Part shown: piece after piece, positions 49,330 through 58,221 of the stretch
Layout of the letters: the number at the start of each line of letters is the position of its first letter
Position numbering within the stretch: the first letter of the stretch is position 1
Source of the DNA: Saccharomonospora piscinae
Lineage (GTDB): Bacteria > Actinomycetota > Actinomycetes > Mycobacteriales > Pseudonocardiaceae
Assembly (NCBI RefSeq): GCF_005862235.1
Contig: NZ_VCEK01000001.1
Span: 62,001-126,000, forward strand
Direction of reading: 5' to 3'
DNA: 64,000 nucleotides
Position numbers and translations under genes: made by a program
The notes under the pieces: model-generated
The model's input: the letters and a program-made list of their open reading frames with translations, nothing else
Told to the model about the DNA's origin: nothing
The model's database searches: none

Positions 49330-50313
49330 GTGTCCACCGCTCGCGCCGAGCGCCTCGTCAATCTGGTGCTCGCTCTTCTGTCGACCCGGCAGTACCTGGC
49401 CGCCGACCGGGTCAGGACCATCGTGCCCGGCTACGTCGACGCGACCAGCGACGAGGCGTTCGCCCGCATGTTCGAGCGGGACAAGGCGGAGTTGCGTGAA
49501 CTCGGTATCCCGCTGGAGACCGGCCGCAACTCGGTGTTCGACCCGGTCGAGGGCTACCGCATCGCGCGCCGCGACTACGAGCTGGGTGCGATCGAGCTGG
49601 CGCCGGACGAGGCGGCGGCGGTCGCGCTGGCGGTGCGGCTGTGGGACTCGCCGGAGCTGACGGGGCAGGCGCAGAAGGCGCTGGTGAAGTTGCGCGCCGC
49701 GGGTGTCGACGTGGACGAGAGCGCGACGACCCCGGTCGAGCCGCGAGTGCACGCGGAACCGTCGTTCGCGCCGCTGCTCGCGGCGGTGCAGCTGGGCCGG
49801 GTGGTGCGCTTCGACTACCGCCGCTCGCACTCGCCGGAGCGGCGCGCCCGCACGGTGGAACCGTGGGGTGTGGTCTCGTGGCGGGCGCGGTGGTACCTGG
49901 TCGGCCACGACCGGGATCGCGGCGCCCCGCGCTGCTTCCGGCTGTCCCGCATCACCGGTCCCGTCCGGCCCGTGGGCCCTTCGGGCGCGGTGACGCGGCC
50001 ACCCGACGTGAACCTGATCGAGTTCGTGGCGGGAGCCGGTGGCGCGGGCCGGGATCCCGTACCGGCGATGCGGGCCCGGCTGTGGCTCGCGGAGGGGCGC
50101 GCGGCGGGTATCCGCAGGCAGGCCACCGTGGTGGGCCGCCGGACGGTCGCCGACGTCGACGGTGACGTGGTCGAGCTGGACCTGTGGGTTCCGGAGAGTG
50201 CGGCGGACTGGATCGCCGCGCACGGCCCCGACGCACTGGTGCTGGAACCGGACGTGCTGGCCAAGGCGGTCGCCGACCGGTGGGAACGCGTGGCGCAGGA
50301 GGTGTCGCTGTGA
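49330..50313 (+). CDS. pafB: WYL-domain regulator PafB
   Basis: PafB pairs with PafC to activate the LexA-independent DNA damage response at sigma-70-like promoters. The 327-residue form begins VSTARAERLVNLVLALLSTRQ, has an N-terminal winged HTH and a central WYL domain (RFDYRRSH). TATGGT at 49317-49322 lies seven bases before GTG 49330, so that start is preferred over ATG 49318. It matches Rv2096c. Confidence 0.94.
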   Translation: MSTARAERLVNLVLALLSTRQYLAADRVRTIVPGYVDATSDEAFARMFERDKAELRELGIPLETGRNSVFDPVEGYRIARRDYELGAIELAPDEAAAVALAVRLWDSPELTGQAQKALVKLRAAGVDVDESATTPVEPRVHAEPSFAPLLAAVQLGRVVRFDYRRSHSPERRARTVEPWGVVSWRARWYLVGHDRDRGAPRCFRLSRITGPVRPVGPSGAVTRPPDVNLIEFVAGAGGAGRDPVPAMRARLWLAEGRAAGIRRQATVVGRRTVADVDGDVVELDLWVPESAADWIAAHGPDALVLEPDVLAKAVADRWERVAQEVSL

Positions 50314-51290
50314 GCGGGTCGGGAGACCGGTTGCCCCGGCTGCTGGCGCTGGTGCCGTACCTGCTGGCGCGCCCCGGTATCCGGATCGACGAGGCGGCGC
50401 GCGACTTCGACGTCACGCCGAGGCAGCTGCGCAAGGACCTCGAACTGCTGTGGATGTGCGGGCTGCCCGGATACGGGCCCGGTGACCTCATCGATCTGTC
50501 GTTCGACGGCGACACGGTGTCGGTGACCTTCGACGCCGGGATGCGCAGACCGCTGCGGCTCACCGGTGCGGAGGCCAGCGCTCTCGTGATCGCGCTGCGG
50601 GCGCTGGCGGAGACCCCCGGGGTGGTGGACGCCGACGCGGTACACCGGGCGATCGGCAAGATCGAGTCGGCGTCCGGCGACGCCCGGCCGTCCGGTGTGG
50701 TGGTCCACCACGGGATGCGGGAGGCCGCGGGCACCGCCAGGACCCGGGAGCGGGTGCGGGAGGCGATCCAGGCTCGCAGGGCGCTGCGGCTGCGCTACTA
50801 CGCGGCCTCCAAGGACACCGTGACCGAGCGCACCGTGGACCCGATGCGGCTGCCGATCGTGCAGGGCATCGGCTACCTGGAGGCGTGGTGCCGCAAGGCC
50901 GAATCCGTGCGGCTGTTCCGCCTGGACCGGATCGACGAGCTCACCGTGCTCGACGAGCCCGCCGCGCCGCCGGAGGCCGCGACGCCCAAGGACCTCTCCC
51001 AGGGAGTGTTCCCCCGAGCGGCCGAGTTTCCCGAGGCCGTGCTGGTGCTGGACCCCGACGCCCGCTGGGTCGCCGAGTACTACCCGTGTGAGGAACTGGC
51101 CGAACTGCCGGGCGGCAGGCTGCGGGTCAGGCTGCGCTACGGCGACGAGTCGTGGCTGGTCAGGCTGGTGTTGCGCTTGCGGGGCGAGGCCGAGGTGGAG
51201 TACCCGCCGCACGTGGCCGACACGGTCCGCCAGCGCGCGGCCGAGGCGCTGGCACGATCTCGTCACCTCGCCGCAACCTCGGCTGGTTAG
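50310..51290 (+). CDS. pafC: WYL-domain regulator PafC
   Basis: PafC is the partner of PafB. The 326-residue protein has an N-terminal winged HTH (IRIDEAARDFDVTPRQLRKD), a WYL domain (LRYYAASKDT) and a C-terminal extension. GTG 50310 overlaps the pafB stop as GTGA. It matches Rv2095c. The proteasome-associated name reflects neighbourhood, not proteolysis. Confidence 0.94.
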   Translation: MSGSGDRLPRLLALVPYLLARPGIRIDEAARDFDVTPRQLRKDLELLWMCGLPGYGPGDLIDLSFDGDTVSVTFDAGMRRPLRLTGAEASALVIALRALAETPGVVDADAVHRAIGKIESASGDARPSGVVVHHGMREAAGTARTRERVREAIQARRALRLRYYAASKDTVTERTVDPMRLPIVQGIGYLEAWCRKAESVRLFRLDRIDELTVLDEPAAPPEAATPKDLSQGVFPRAAEFPEAVLVLDPDARWVAEYYPCEELAELPGGRLRVRLRYGDESWLVRLVLRLRGEAEVEYPPHVADTVRQRAAEALARSRHLAATSAG

Positions 51291-51299
51291 GGTGGGCGA

Positions 51300-51536
51300 G
51301 TGTTCTCCGTGGTGAGCATCGCACTGGTCGTGCTCGCGATCGCCGGTTTCGGACTCGTCCTGTTTCGCGTGCTGAAGCTCTTGCGCACCTACCGCTCGAC
51401 AGCGAGCATGGTGACGGCTCGCACCGGCGACCGGGTCGGGTTGCTGCGGGCTCGGTTCGCGGCGCTTCGGGTCGCGATCGCCGGACGTCGCCGTCACCGA
51501 CGCGACGGCCACGCAGCACAGTACGATCGACCGTGA
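51300..51536 (+). CDS. Small membrane protein between pafC and tatA
   Basis: The 78-residue protein has one N-terminal membrane helix (FSVVSIALVVLAIAGFGLVL) and a basic cytoplasmic tail. TAGGGT at 51288-51293 overlaps the pafC stop and lies six bases before GTG 51300, so it likely has its own leaderless promoter. Unknown function; linkage to tat suggests a membrane or export role, unproven. Confidence 0.7.
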   Translation: MFSVVSIALVVLAIAGFGLVLFRVLKLLRTYRSTASMVTARTGDRVGLLRARFAALRVAIAGRRRHRRDGHAAQYDRP

Positions 51537-51556
51537 ACGAGTAAGGAGGCCAGGCG

Positions 51557-51949
51557 ATGAACGCGTTGCAGCCGTGGCATTTGATCATTCTGGTTCTTGT
51601 CGTGGTCCTGCTGTTCGGTGCCAAGCGCCTGCCCGACGCGGCGAGGTCGGTCGGCAAGTCGATGAAGATCTTCAAGGCCGAGACCAAGGACATGCGCAAG
51701 TCCGGCCAGGACGGCGACGCCGAGGCGGGCACCCCGCAGGCCGCCGAGGCGGACACCCGGCAGCTGCCGCAGTCCACCCCGCAGGCCGCCGAACCGGTCA
51801 CCCCGACCGCGCAGAGCGTGCCGACGGCGTCCGCGCCGCAGACGGGCACCGCCGCCAACACCGACGAGCAGGTGCAGCAGCTCCAGCGACAGCTTGACGA
51901 CCTGAAGCGGCAGCAGTCCGCGCAGGAGACCCAGCGCAACGCTGGCTGA
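51557..51949 (+). CDS. tatA: Twin-arginine translocase subunit TatA
   Basis: TatA forms the expandable pore of the Tat pathway. The 130-residue protein has the short membrane helix ([13 protein letters not shown]), the FGAKRLPD hinge, an amphipathic helix and a long acidic, Gln-rich tail that is species-variable. It matches Rv2094c. Confidence 0.94.
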   Translation: MNALQPWHLIILVLVVVLLFGAKRLPDAARSVGKSMKIFKAETKDMRKSGQDGDAEAGTPQAAEADTRQLPQSTPQAAEPVTPTAQSVPTASAPQTGTAANTDEQVQQLQRQLDDLKRQQSAQETQRNAG

Positions 51950-51961
51950 GCCGTGCCGGGT

Positions 51962-51988
51962 GGTGCCGGGCCGGGCCGGTCCGGCACC
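51962..51988 (+). terminator. Strong hairpin between tatA and tatC
   Basis: GGTGCCGG and CCGGCACC form an 8-bp stem around 11 bases. It may reduce read-through so that TatA is made in excess of TatC. Confidence 0.65.
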
Positions 51989-52044
51989 GACCTCGGCTGA
52001 TCAAAGCCTGATTCGTCAACACGGGATGGAAACGGACACGGTTC

Positions 52045-52995
52045 GTGGCGGACTCCTCGAACGGCCGCTCGAGTAAGCGGCGCACGCGCAGTCGTCGGCG
52101 CAATCCCGACGGCACGATGACGCTCATCGAGCACGTCTACGAGTTCCGCCGTCGCCTGGCGTACGCGCTGCTCGCCCTGGTCGCGGGCGGTGTGGTCGGC
52201 TTTCTGTGGTTCAGCAACCAGGTCGGGCCCATCCCGTCGCTCGGTGACATCGTCAAAGGCCCGTACTGCTCCATCCCGTCCGAACACCGGTTCCCCAGGG
52301 ACGGGGAGTGCCGGTTGTTGCAGACCGTGCCGTTCGAAGCCTTCATGATCCAGCTCAAGGTGGGGCTGACGGCGGGTGCGGTGCTGTTCGCCCCGGCGTG
52401 GATCTACCAGATGTGGGCGTTCATCGCACCGGGGTTGTACTCCAAGGAACGCCGCTACGCGCTGACGTTCGTGGGCTTCGCGAGCGTACTGTTCGCTCTC
52501 GGTGCCGTCCTGGCCTTCGCGCTGGTGCCCTACGCCCTGGAAATCCTGGTCAACTTCGGTGGCGGCGCCTTCGACACCTGGTTCACCGGTGACAAGTACG
52601 TCTCGTTCGTGTTGTCGCTGCTGCTGATCTTCGGGGTGAGTTTCGAGGTTCCGCTGCTGGTCATCATGCTCAACCGGGTCGGCGTGGTCTCCTACGCGCA
52701 GCTGAGCAAGTGGCGGCGGGGGCTCATCCTGGCCTCGTTCGTCTTCGCGGCGTTCGTGACTCCGGCCGACCCGTTCTCGATGATCGCGCTGGCGGGCGCC
52801 CTGACGGTCCTGCTGGAGCTGGCACTGCAGGTCACCCGGCTGCACGACCGCAAGAAGGTCAAGCAGCGCGGGGAGGAGAGCTGGGCGTCGCTGTCCGACG
52901 ACGAGGCAGCCCCGTTCGAGTACACCCCGAGCACGGCCGATGACGACCCGGGCGAGAAGCCCGGCCGCCGGTCGAACACCGACGACGTGACCTGA
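52045..52995 (+). CDS. tatC: Twin-arginine translocase subunit TatC
   Basis: TatC receives Tat signal peptides. The 316-residue protein has six membrane segments, the cytoplasmic start LIEHVYEFRRRL and the PFEAFMIQLKVG region. The C-terminal 60 residues are charged. GTG 52045; weak leader. It matches Rv2093c. TatB is not in this cluster. Confidence 0.95.
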   Translation: MADSSNGRSSKRRTRSRRRNPDGTMTLIEHVYEFRRRLAYALLALVAGGVVGFLWFSNQVGPIPSLGDIVKGPYCSIPSEHRFPRDGECRLLQTVPFEAFMIQLKVGLTAGAVLFAPAWIYQMWAFIAPGLYSKERRYALTFVGFASVLFALGAVLAFALVPYALEILVNFGGGAFDTWFTGDKYVSFVLSLLLIFGVSFEVPLLVIMLNRVGVVSYAQLSKWRRGLILASFVFAAFVTPADPFSMIALAGALTVLLELALQVTRLHDRKKVKQRGEESWASLSDDEAAPFEYTPSTADDDPGEKPGRRSNTDDVT

Positions 52996-52998
52996 CGC

Positions 52999-53934
52999 AT
53001 GGGGCGGCGAGTGGCGCTGGCCGTGCATCCGGGTTCGGGGCACGGCACGGCCGCACGGATCGCGGGCACGGTCGCCGAGCGGCTGCGCGCCGAGGTCGAC
53101 CACCTTGAGCTGATCTCCGCGGCCACGCCCCAGGCGCTGCGGGATTCGGTGACGGCGTGCCGGTCGGCCGGGCTGGACGCGCTCGTGGTGGTGGGCGGCG
53201 ACGGCGCCGCCCACCAGGCCGTGCAGTGCTGCGCAGGCACCGAGGTCGCGCTCGGGCTCGTGCCGTCGGGCACCGGAAACGACTTCGCCCGCGCTCTGGG
53301 CGTGCCCGGCAGGCCCGGCGAGGCCGTGACGGCGTTGCTGTCGGCCCTGCGTGGCGGCAGCGACCGCACCGTGGACCTGGGTCGGGTGGACGGTGACGAT
53401 CCCGGGTCGTCGCGGTGGTTCGGCACGGTGCTGTGTACCGGCTTCGACGCGGCCGTCAACGCGCGGGCTAACCGCCTGCCGTGGCCGTCGGGCCCGCGCC
53501 GCTACGACGCCGCCCTGCTGCGGGAACTCCTGTCGCTGCGGCCGAGACCGGTCGTGGTGGACACCGACGCCGGGTCCGTGCGGGTGTCGGCCACGCTGGT
53601 CGCGGTGGGCAACACACCGTTCTACGGCGGCGGCGTGCCGATCTGCCCGTCCGCGCGTCCCGACGACGGCGTGTTCGATGTGACCGTGGTGGGCCGCGTG
53701 AGCAGGACCCGCCTGGCGCGGATCCTGCCGCGCCTGCGCACGGGGCAGCATGTGCGCCACCCCGCGGTCCATACGCTGCGCGCGACCCGCGTCCGCATCG
53801 AGGGAGCGGCGGGCACTGAGGGCACCGCGGAGTGGCCGGTCTTCGCCGACGGTGACCCGCTCGGCGCGCTGCCGGTGAACGCGACCTGCGTTCCGGCGGC
53901 GCTGCGCGTGCTGGCGTGTCCGCAGCTCCCGTAG
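52999..53934 (+). CDS. Diacylglycerol kinase family lipid kinase
   Basis: DAGK/YegS-type lipid kinase: VVVGGDGAAHQAV, LVPSGTGNDFARALG and the GDPLGALPV C-terminal pocket; 311 residues. Start lies 3 bp after tatC, so cotranscribed. The last seven codons, including the TAG stop, are made of the first 21-bp repeat unit, so the array has shaped the C-terminus. Confidence 0.9.
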   Translation: MGRRVALAVHPGSGHGTAARIAGTVAERLRAEVDHLELISAATPQALRDSVTACRSAGLDALVVVGGDGAAHQAVQCCAGTEVALGLVPSGTGNDFARALGVPGRPGEAVTALLSALRGGSDRTVDLGRVDGDDPGSSRWFGTVLCTGFDAAVNARANRLPWPSGPRRYDAALLRELLSLRPRPVVVDTDAGSVRVSATLVAVGNTPFYGGGVPICPSARPDDGVFDVTVVGRVSRTRLARILPRLRTGQHVRHPAVHTLRATRVRIEGAAGTEGTAEWPVFADGDPLGALPVNATCVPAALRVLACPQLP

Positions 53935-53993
53935 CCGTGTCCGCAGCCTGCGTAGCCGTGTCCGCAGTTCCTGTAGCCGTGTCCGCAGTTCAC
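53916..53993 (+). repeat. 21-bp tandem repeat, array 2 (3.7 units)
   Basis: Units read GTGTCCGCAG, five variable bases, GTAGCC; the variable cores are CTCCC, CCTGC and TTCCT, with a partial fourth. The first unit overlaps the end and stop of the lipid kinase gene. The first two units equal the reverse complement of the last two units of array 1 (14905-14946). Confidence 0.9.
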
Positions 53994-54011
53994 GGGGTCC
54001 AGCCCGCGTGA

Positions 54012-54073
54012 AACCATCTGGTTGACAAGTGAGCCCGTAGCCGCCTAACGTTTTATCAACCAGATGGTTGATC
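54012..54073 (+). promoter_or_regulatory. Promoter and twin operators of the ArsR/SRPBCC pair
   Basis: TTGACA (54022-54027) and TAACGT (54046-54051) make a promoter with an 18-bp spacer. AACCA-TC-TGGTT (54012-54023) and AACCA-GA-TGGTT (54058-54069) flank it; the second sits in the 16-bp near-palindrome starting TCAACCAG. One overlaps the -35 and the other lies at the transcription start, a repression geometry. Confidence 0.75.
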
Positions 54074-54092
54074 GAAGGGAGTGGCGAGAGCC

Positions 54093-54464
54093 GTGACCGA
54101 CGACCGGTTGTCCCGCATGTTCGCCGCGCTGGCCGACCCGACCCGCCGCGACATCGTGTCCCGGCTCGCCGCCGGGGACGCCACGGTGGGTGAGCTGGCC
54201 GAGCCCTACGACGTGTCGACGCAGGCGGTGTCCAAGCACCTGCGGGTGCTGGAACAGGCCGGGTTGATCAGCCGTGGCAGGCAAGCCCAGACCCGGCCGT
54301 GCCATCTGGAGGCAGACGTCCTCGACCTGGCGACCAAGTGGATCGAGCGCTACCGGCTCGCCGCCGAGGAGCGCTACCGCCGCCTCGACGCGGTGCTGGC
54401 CGAACTCGACTCCACCGCCGACTCGCAGGACACCGACAGTCCACCCGCCCAGGAGGCATCATGA
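54093..54464 (+). CDS. ArsR-family winged-helix repressor
   Basis: The 123-residue protein has the ArsR fold: FAALADPTRRDIVSRLAAG and ELAEPYDVSTQAVSKHLRVL. There are no metal-binding cysteines, so it probably senses a non-metal signal like other ArsR proteins paired with SRPBCC domains. GTG 54093 has AAGGGAG upstream; GTG 54081 overlaps that site. Likely regulator of its own promoter. Confidence 0.88.
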   Translation: MTDDRLSRMFAALADPTRRDIVSRLAAGDATVGELAEPYDVSTQAVSKHLRVLEQAGLISRGRQAQTRPCHLEADVLDLATKWIERYRLAAEERYRRLDAVLAELDSTADSQDTDSPPAQEAS

Positions 54465-54940
54465 CCACCCAGACCCACGACACCGTGATCGAGGCCGTGC
54501 CCGATCTGCCGTCCGTGCGGATCGTGCGGGACTTCGACGCGCCGCCCGAGCGCGTGTTCCGCGCCTGGACCGACCCAGACCTCGTGCGGCGCTGGCTCGG
54601 GCCCGACGACATCGAGATGCGCATCGAGACGTGGGACGCCCGTACCGGCGGTGCCTACCGCTATTCCGCGTGGCGGAACGGGGAGCGGCTCACGGAGTTC
54701 TACGGCTCGTTCCACGAGGTGCGCGCGCCGCAGCGGATCGTGCAGACGTTCACCTTCGTCGACCTGCCCGACGCGGTCAGCCTGGAGACCGCCACCTTCG
54801 ACGACCTCGGCGGCGCTCGTACGCGGGTGACGTCGTTGTCGCTGGTGGACACCCTCGAAGCGCGCGACGCCATGCTGGCCAGCGGTATGGAGACCGGAAT
54901 CGTCCAGGGCTACGCGAAGCTCGACGCGCTACTGGCCTGA
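54461..54940 (+). CDS. SRPBCC (AHSA1-like) protein
   Basis: START/Bet v1-like domain of about 159 residues: VRIVRDFDAPPERVFRAWTD and WLGPDDIEMRIETWD. It binds hydrophobic ligands or acts as an Aha1-like partner; activity unknown. AGGAGG precedes ATG 54461, which overlaps the ArsR stop (ATGA), so it is coupled to its regulator. Confidence 0.85.
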   Translation: MTTQTHDTVIEAVPDLPSVRIVRDFDAPPERVFRAWTDPDLVRRWLGPDDIEMRIETWDARTGGAYRYSAWRNGERLTEFYGSFHEVRAPQRIVQTFTFVDLPDAVSLETATFDDLGGARTRVTSLSLVDTLEARDAMLASGMETGIVQGYAKLDALLA

Positions 54941-55303
54941 CTGCGCCGCCAGGCGTTCGCGCCGGTACTTCGGCAGCCCGGCGACCACCAGGTCGTAGGA
55001 CTCGGCGATCAGGTCGGCCACCAGGCCGTCCGGCACGGAGTCGTCGAGCAGGATCGTGTTCCAGTGCCGCTTGTTCAGGTGGTAGCCCGGCGTGATCGCC
55101 GGATAGGTGTCGCGCAGGTACAGCGACAGTTCCGGATCACCCTTCACGCTCACGGTGAGCGGGTCGGCGTTCAGGTCCGACAGCGCGAACATCTTGTCCT
55201 CGACGAAGAACACGCTCAGCCTGGGAAGGAACGGAAAGCGCTCCCGGGCACCGGGCATCGACACGCACACCGAGCGCAGCCGTCGCGGGGTCCACACTGC
55301 CAT
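54929..55303 (-). CDS. MmcQ/YjbR-family protein
   Basis: The 124-residue protein has the cyanovirin-like YjbR fold: FFVEDKMFALSDL, YHLNKRHWNTILLDD. These proteins are small predicted DNA-binding proteins of unknown role. ATG 55303 (MAVWTPRRL) fits family N-termini. It overlaps the 3' end of the convergent SRPBCC gene by 12 bp. Confidence 0.82.
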   Translation of the reverse strand: MAVWTPRRLRSVCVSMPGARERFPFLPRLSVFFVEDKMFALSDLNADPLTVSVKGDPELSLYLRDTYPAITPGYHLNKRHWNTILLDDSVPDGLVADLIAESYDLVVAGLPKYRRERLAAQSGQ

Positions 55304-55377
55304 GTCCGGGAGGGTAGCGGGACCCCACGACACCCACCCCGTGCGCGGCGCCGCAGGGGTGTGAAACCCTGACGATC

Positions 55378-58134
55378 GTGGACTCCTCCACTTCCTCCCC
55401 GACCCCCGCCGAGGCCTACGCGGCGGCGCGGCGGCGTGACCGGTACCCGCAGCTCGCCCGGTTCGCGGCCGAGATGGCGTTCGAGTTCGACGACTTCCAG
55501 GTCCAGGGCTGCGAGGCGCTCGAAGGCGGGCACGGCGTGCTCGTCTGCGCGCCCACCGGCGCGGGCAAGACCGTGGTGGGCGAGTTCGCCGTACACCTGG
55601 CGCTGGCCGAGGGGCGCAAGTGTTTCTACACCACGCCCATCAAGGCGCTGTCGAACCAGAAGTACGCCGACCTCGTGCGGCGCTACGGCTCCGACGCGGT
55701 CGGCCTGCTGACCGGCGACACCTCAATCAACGGCGGCGCGCAGATCGTGGTGATGACCACCGAGGTCCTGCGCAACATGCTGTACGCGGGCTCGACCACG
55801 CTCGACGAGCTGGGCTACGTCGTCATGGACGAGATCCACTACCTCGCCGACCGCTTCCGTGGAGCGGTGTGGGAGGAGGTGATCCTGCACCTGCCCGAGT
55901 ACGTGCGGGTGGTGGGCCTGTCCGCCACCGTCAGCAACGCCGAGGAGTTCGGTGAGTGGCTGGTCGAGGTGCGCGGCGACACGACCGTCGTCGTCGACGA
56001 GCACCGGCCGGTCCCGCTGTGGCAGCACATGGTGGTCGGCGGGCGGCTGCTCGACCTCTTCGCGGGGGAGCACGCCGACACCGGTGAGGCCAAGATCAAT
56101 CCGCGGTTGCTGCGGAAGGTCGAGGACACCGCCAGGGCGCACGCCCCCGCCGGGCTGCGCGGCCGGGGCAGGCGCGGCGCGCCGCCCAGGGGGCCGCGCT
56201 ACCGCCCGCCGTCGCGCACCGAGGTCGTCGGCAGGCTCGACCACGCGGGGCTGCTGCCCGCCATCGTGTTCATCTTCTCCCGCGCGGGGTGTGACGCCGC
56301 GGTCTCGCAGTGCGTGCGGTCGGGGCTGCGGCTCAACGGTCCCGACGAGGTCGAGCAGGTGCGCCGTATCGTCGACGAGCGCACGGCCGACCTGCCCCAC
56401 GGTGACCTGTCCGTGCTGGGTTACTGGGAGTGGCGCGAGGGCCTGGAGCAGGGCATCGCGGCCCACCACGCGGGCCTGCTGCCCGCGTTCAAGGAGACGG
56501 TCGAGGAACTGTTCGTCCGGGGCCTGGTGAAGGTGGTGTTCGCCACCGAGACGCTGGCGCTGGGCATCAACATGCCCGCGCGCACGGTCGTGCTCGAACG
56601 GCTCGTCAAGTACAACGGGGAAGCGCACGTCGACCTCACTCCGGGGGAGTACACGCAGCTCACGGGGCGCGCGGGCCGTCGTGGGATCGACGTCGAGGGC
56701 CACGCGGTCGTGGTGTGGCAGCCGGGGGTGGACCCGAGGCAGGTCGCCGGTCTCGCCTCGACCCGGACCTATCCGCTGCGCTCGTCGTTCCGGCCTGGCT
56801 ACAACATGGCCGTCAACCTGGTCGGCCGGTTCGGGGCCGCGAAGGGCAGGGAACTGCTGGAACAGTCGTTCGCCCAGTTCCAGGCGGACCGCTCCGTGGT
56901 GGGCCTGTCGCGGCGGGTGGAGCGCAACGAGGAGGCACTGCGCGGCTACGCCGAGGCCGTCACCGGCGATGTCGACGAGGTGCTGGGGTACCTGGCGCAG
57001 CGCAGGAAGGTCTCCGAGCGGGAGAAGGAGCTCGCGCGCCAGAACACGTCGGCGAAACGGGTCCAGACCGCGCGGTCGCTGGAGAAGCTGCGCAAGGGCG
57101 ACGTCATCGCCGTGCCCTCGGGACGGCGGGCCGGGCTCGCCGTGGTGATCGATCCCGGGGTGGACCAGTTCGACGAGCCGCGCCCCGTGGTGATCACCGA
57201 GGATCGCTGGTCCGGTGCGCTGTCGCTGTCCGACTTCCCCGCGCCGGTGGAGCCGCTGGGGCGGTTGAAACTGCCGAAGCACGTCGAGCTGCGCTCGCCG
57301 AAGACCCGGCGCGACATCGCCTCGGCGTTGCGGGAGACCGGTCTGCGGCCACCCCGCAGGCAGCGGTGGCGTTCCGACGCGAACTCCGATCCCGAGCTGG
57401 CCGAGCTGCGCCGCGAGCTGCGTGCGCACCCCGTTCACGGCATGGCCGACCGCGAGGCCAACCTGCGGTGGATGGAACGCCACCAGCGGTTGACGGCGGA
57501 GAACGAACAGCTCAAGCGCAAGGTCGCCGCGACGACGCACTCGCTGGCGCGCTCGTTCGACCGCATCCGGCGACTGCTGTCGCAACGGGGCTACCTCGGC
57601 GAGAACGGGGACGACGTCACCGAGCACGGCAGGTTGCTGTCGCGGCTCTACAGCGAGTCGGATCTGCTGGCGGCGGAGTGCATCCGGCAACGGCTCTGGA
57701 ACGGCCTGCCTCCTGCCGAGCTGGCGGCCGTCGTGTCCACGCTGGTGTACGAGGCGCGCCGCGACTCCGCCGCCGAGTCGAAGCTGCCGTCGGGGCCGGT
57801 GGCCGATGCCTGGCGGGAGACCGTGCGGGTCTGGACCGACCTGGTGGACGACGAGCGCGCCCACCGGCTCGACCGCACCCGGGAGCCCGACGCCGGATTC
57901 GCGTGGCCGGTGTACCGGTGGGCGCGGGGCGAGTCGCTGGAGAAGGTCCTCACCGCCGCCGAGGTCAACGGCCAGGAGCTGTCGGCGGGCGACTTCGTGC
58001 GCTGGTCACGGCAGGTCATCGACCTGCTCGAACAGATCAGGGACGTCCTCGGCCGCGACCACGCCGTCGGCGGGGCGGCGGCGAAGGCTTCGCGTCTGCT
58101 GCGCCGCGGTGTGGTCGCCGCGGGCGAGGTGTGA
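55378..58134 (+). CDS. helY: DEAD/DEAH-box helicase HelY
   Basis: Ski2-like SF2 helicase, probably acting on RNA. The 918-residue protein has Walker A APTGAGKTVVGEF near 62-74, DEIHYLAD, the helicase C domain (TGRAGRRGID) and a C-terminal helical DSHCT domain. It matches Rv2092c. AACCCT at 55365-55370, seven bases before GTG, is a weak leaderless promoter. Confidence 0.92.
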   Translation: MDSSTSSPTPAEAYAAARRRDRYPQLARFAAEMAFEFDDFQVQGCEALEGGHGVLVCAPTGAGKTVVGEFAVHLALAEGRKCFYTTPIKALSNQKYADLVRRYGSDAVGLLTGDTSINGGAQIVVMTTEVLRNMLYAGSTTLDELGYVVMDEIHYLADRFRGAVWEEVILHLPEYVRVVGLSATVSNAEEFGEWLVEVRGDTTVVVDEHRPVPLWQHMVVGGRLLDLFAGEHADTGEAKINPRLLRKVEDTARAHAPAGLRGRGRRGAPPRGPRYRPPSRTEVVGRLDHAGLLPAIVFIFSRAGCDAAVSQCVRSGLRLNGPDEVEQVRRIVDERTADLPHGDLSVLGYWEWREGLEQGIAAHHAGLLPAFKETVEELFVRGLVKVVFATETLALGINMPARTVVLERLVKYNGEAHVDLTPGEYTQLTGRAGRRGIDVEGHAVVVWQPGVDPRQVAGLASTRTYPLRSSFRPGYNMAVNLVGRFGAAKGRELLEQSFAQFQADRSVVGLSRRVERNEEALRGYAEAVTGDVDEVLGYLAQRRKVSEREKELARQNTSAKRVQTARSLEKLRKGDVIAVPSGRRAGLAVVIDPGVDQFDEPRPVVITEDRWSGALSLSDFPAPVEPLGRLKLPKHVELRSPKTRRDIASALRETGLRPPRRQRWRSDANSDPELAELRRELRAHPVHGMADREANLRWMERHQRLTAENEQLKRKVAATTHSLARSFDRIRRLLSQRGYLGENGDDVTEHGRLLSRLYSESDLLAAECIRQRLWNGLPPAELAAVVSTLVYEARRDSAAESKLPSGPVADAWRETVRVWTDLVDDERAHRLDRTREPDAGFAWPVYRWARGESLEKVLTAAEVNGQELSAGDFVRWSRQVIDLLEQIRDVLGRDHAVGGAAAKASRLLRRGVVAAGEV

Positions 58135-58221
58135 TGTGGTTGGATCACGGGCAGCGGCGGGCGCGTGGCGCGGCCACCGCTGTGCGACGGTGACCGGCTG
58201 TGACTGGCGAAAGGCAACACG

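Noticed and set aside
46126-50223. A very long open frame (over 1,300 codons) on the minus strand across pafA and pafB
   Set aside because: It is opposite well-supported genes, its composition is Arg/Pro/His-rich with no domain, and high-GC third positions make such shadows common.
54929-54940. Frameshift at the SRPBCC/MmcQ junction
   Set aside because: Both genes are intact; the 12-bp overlap is a normal convergent overlap.
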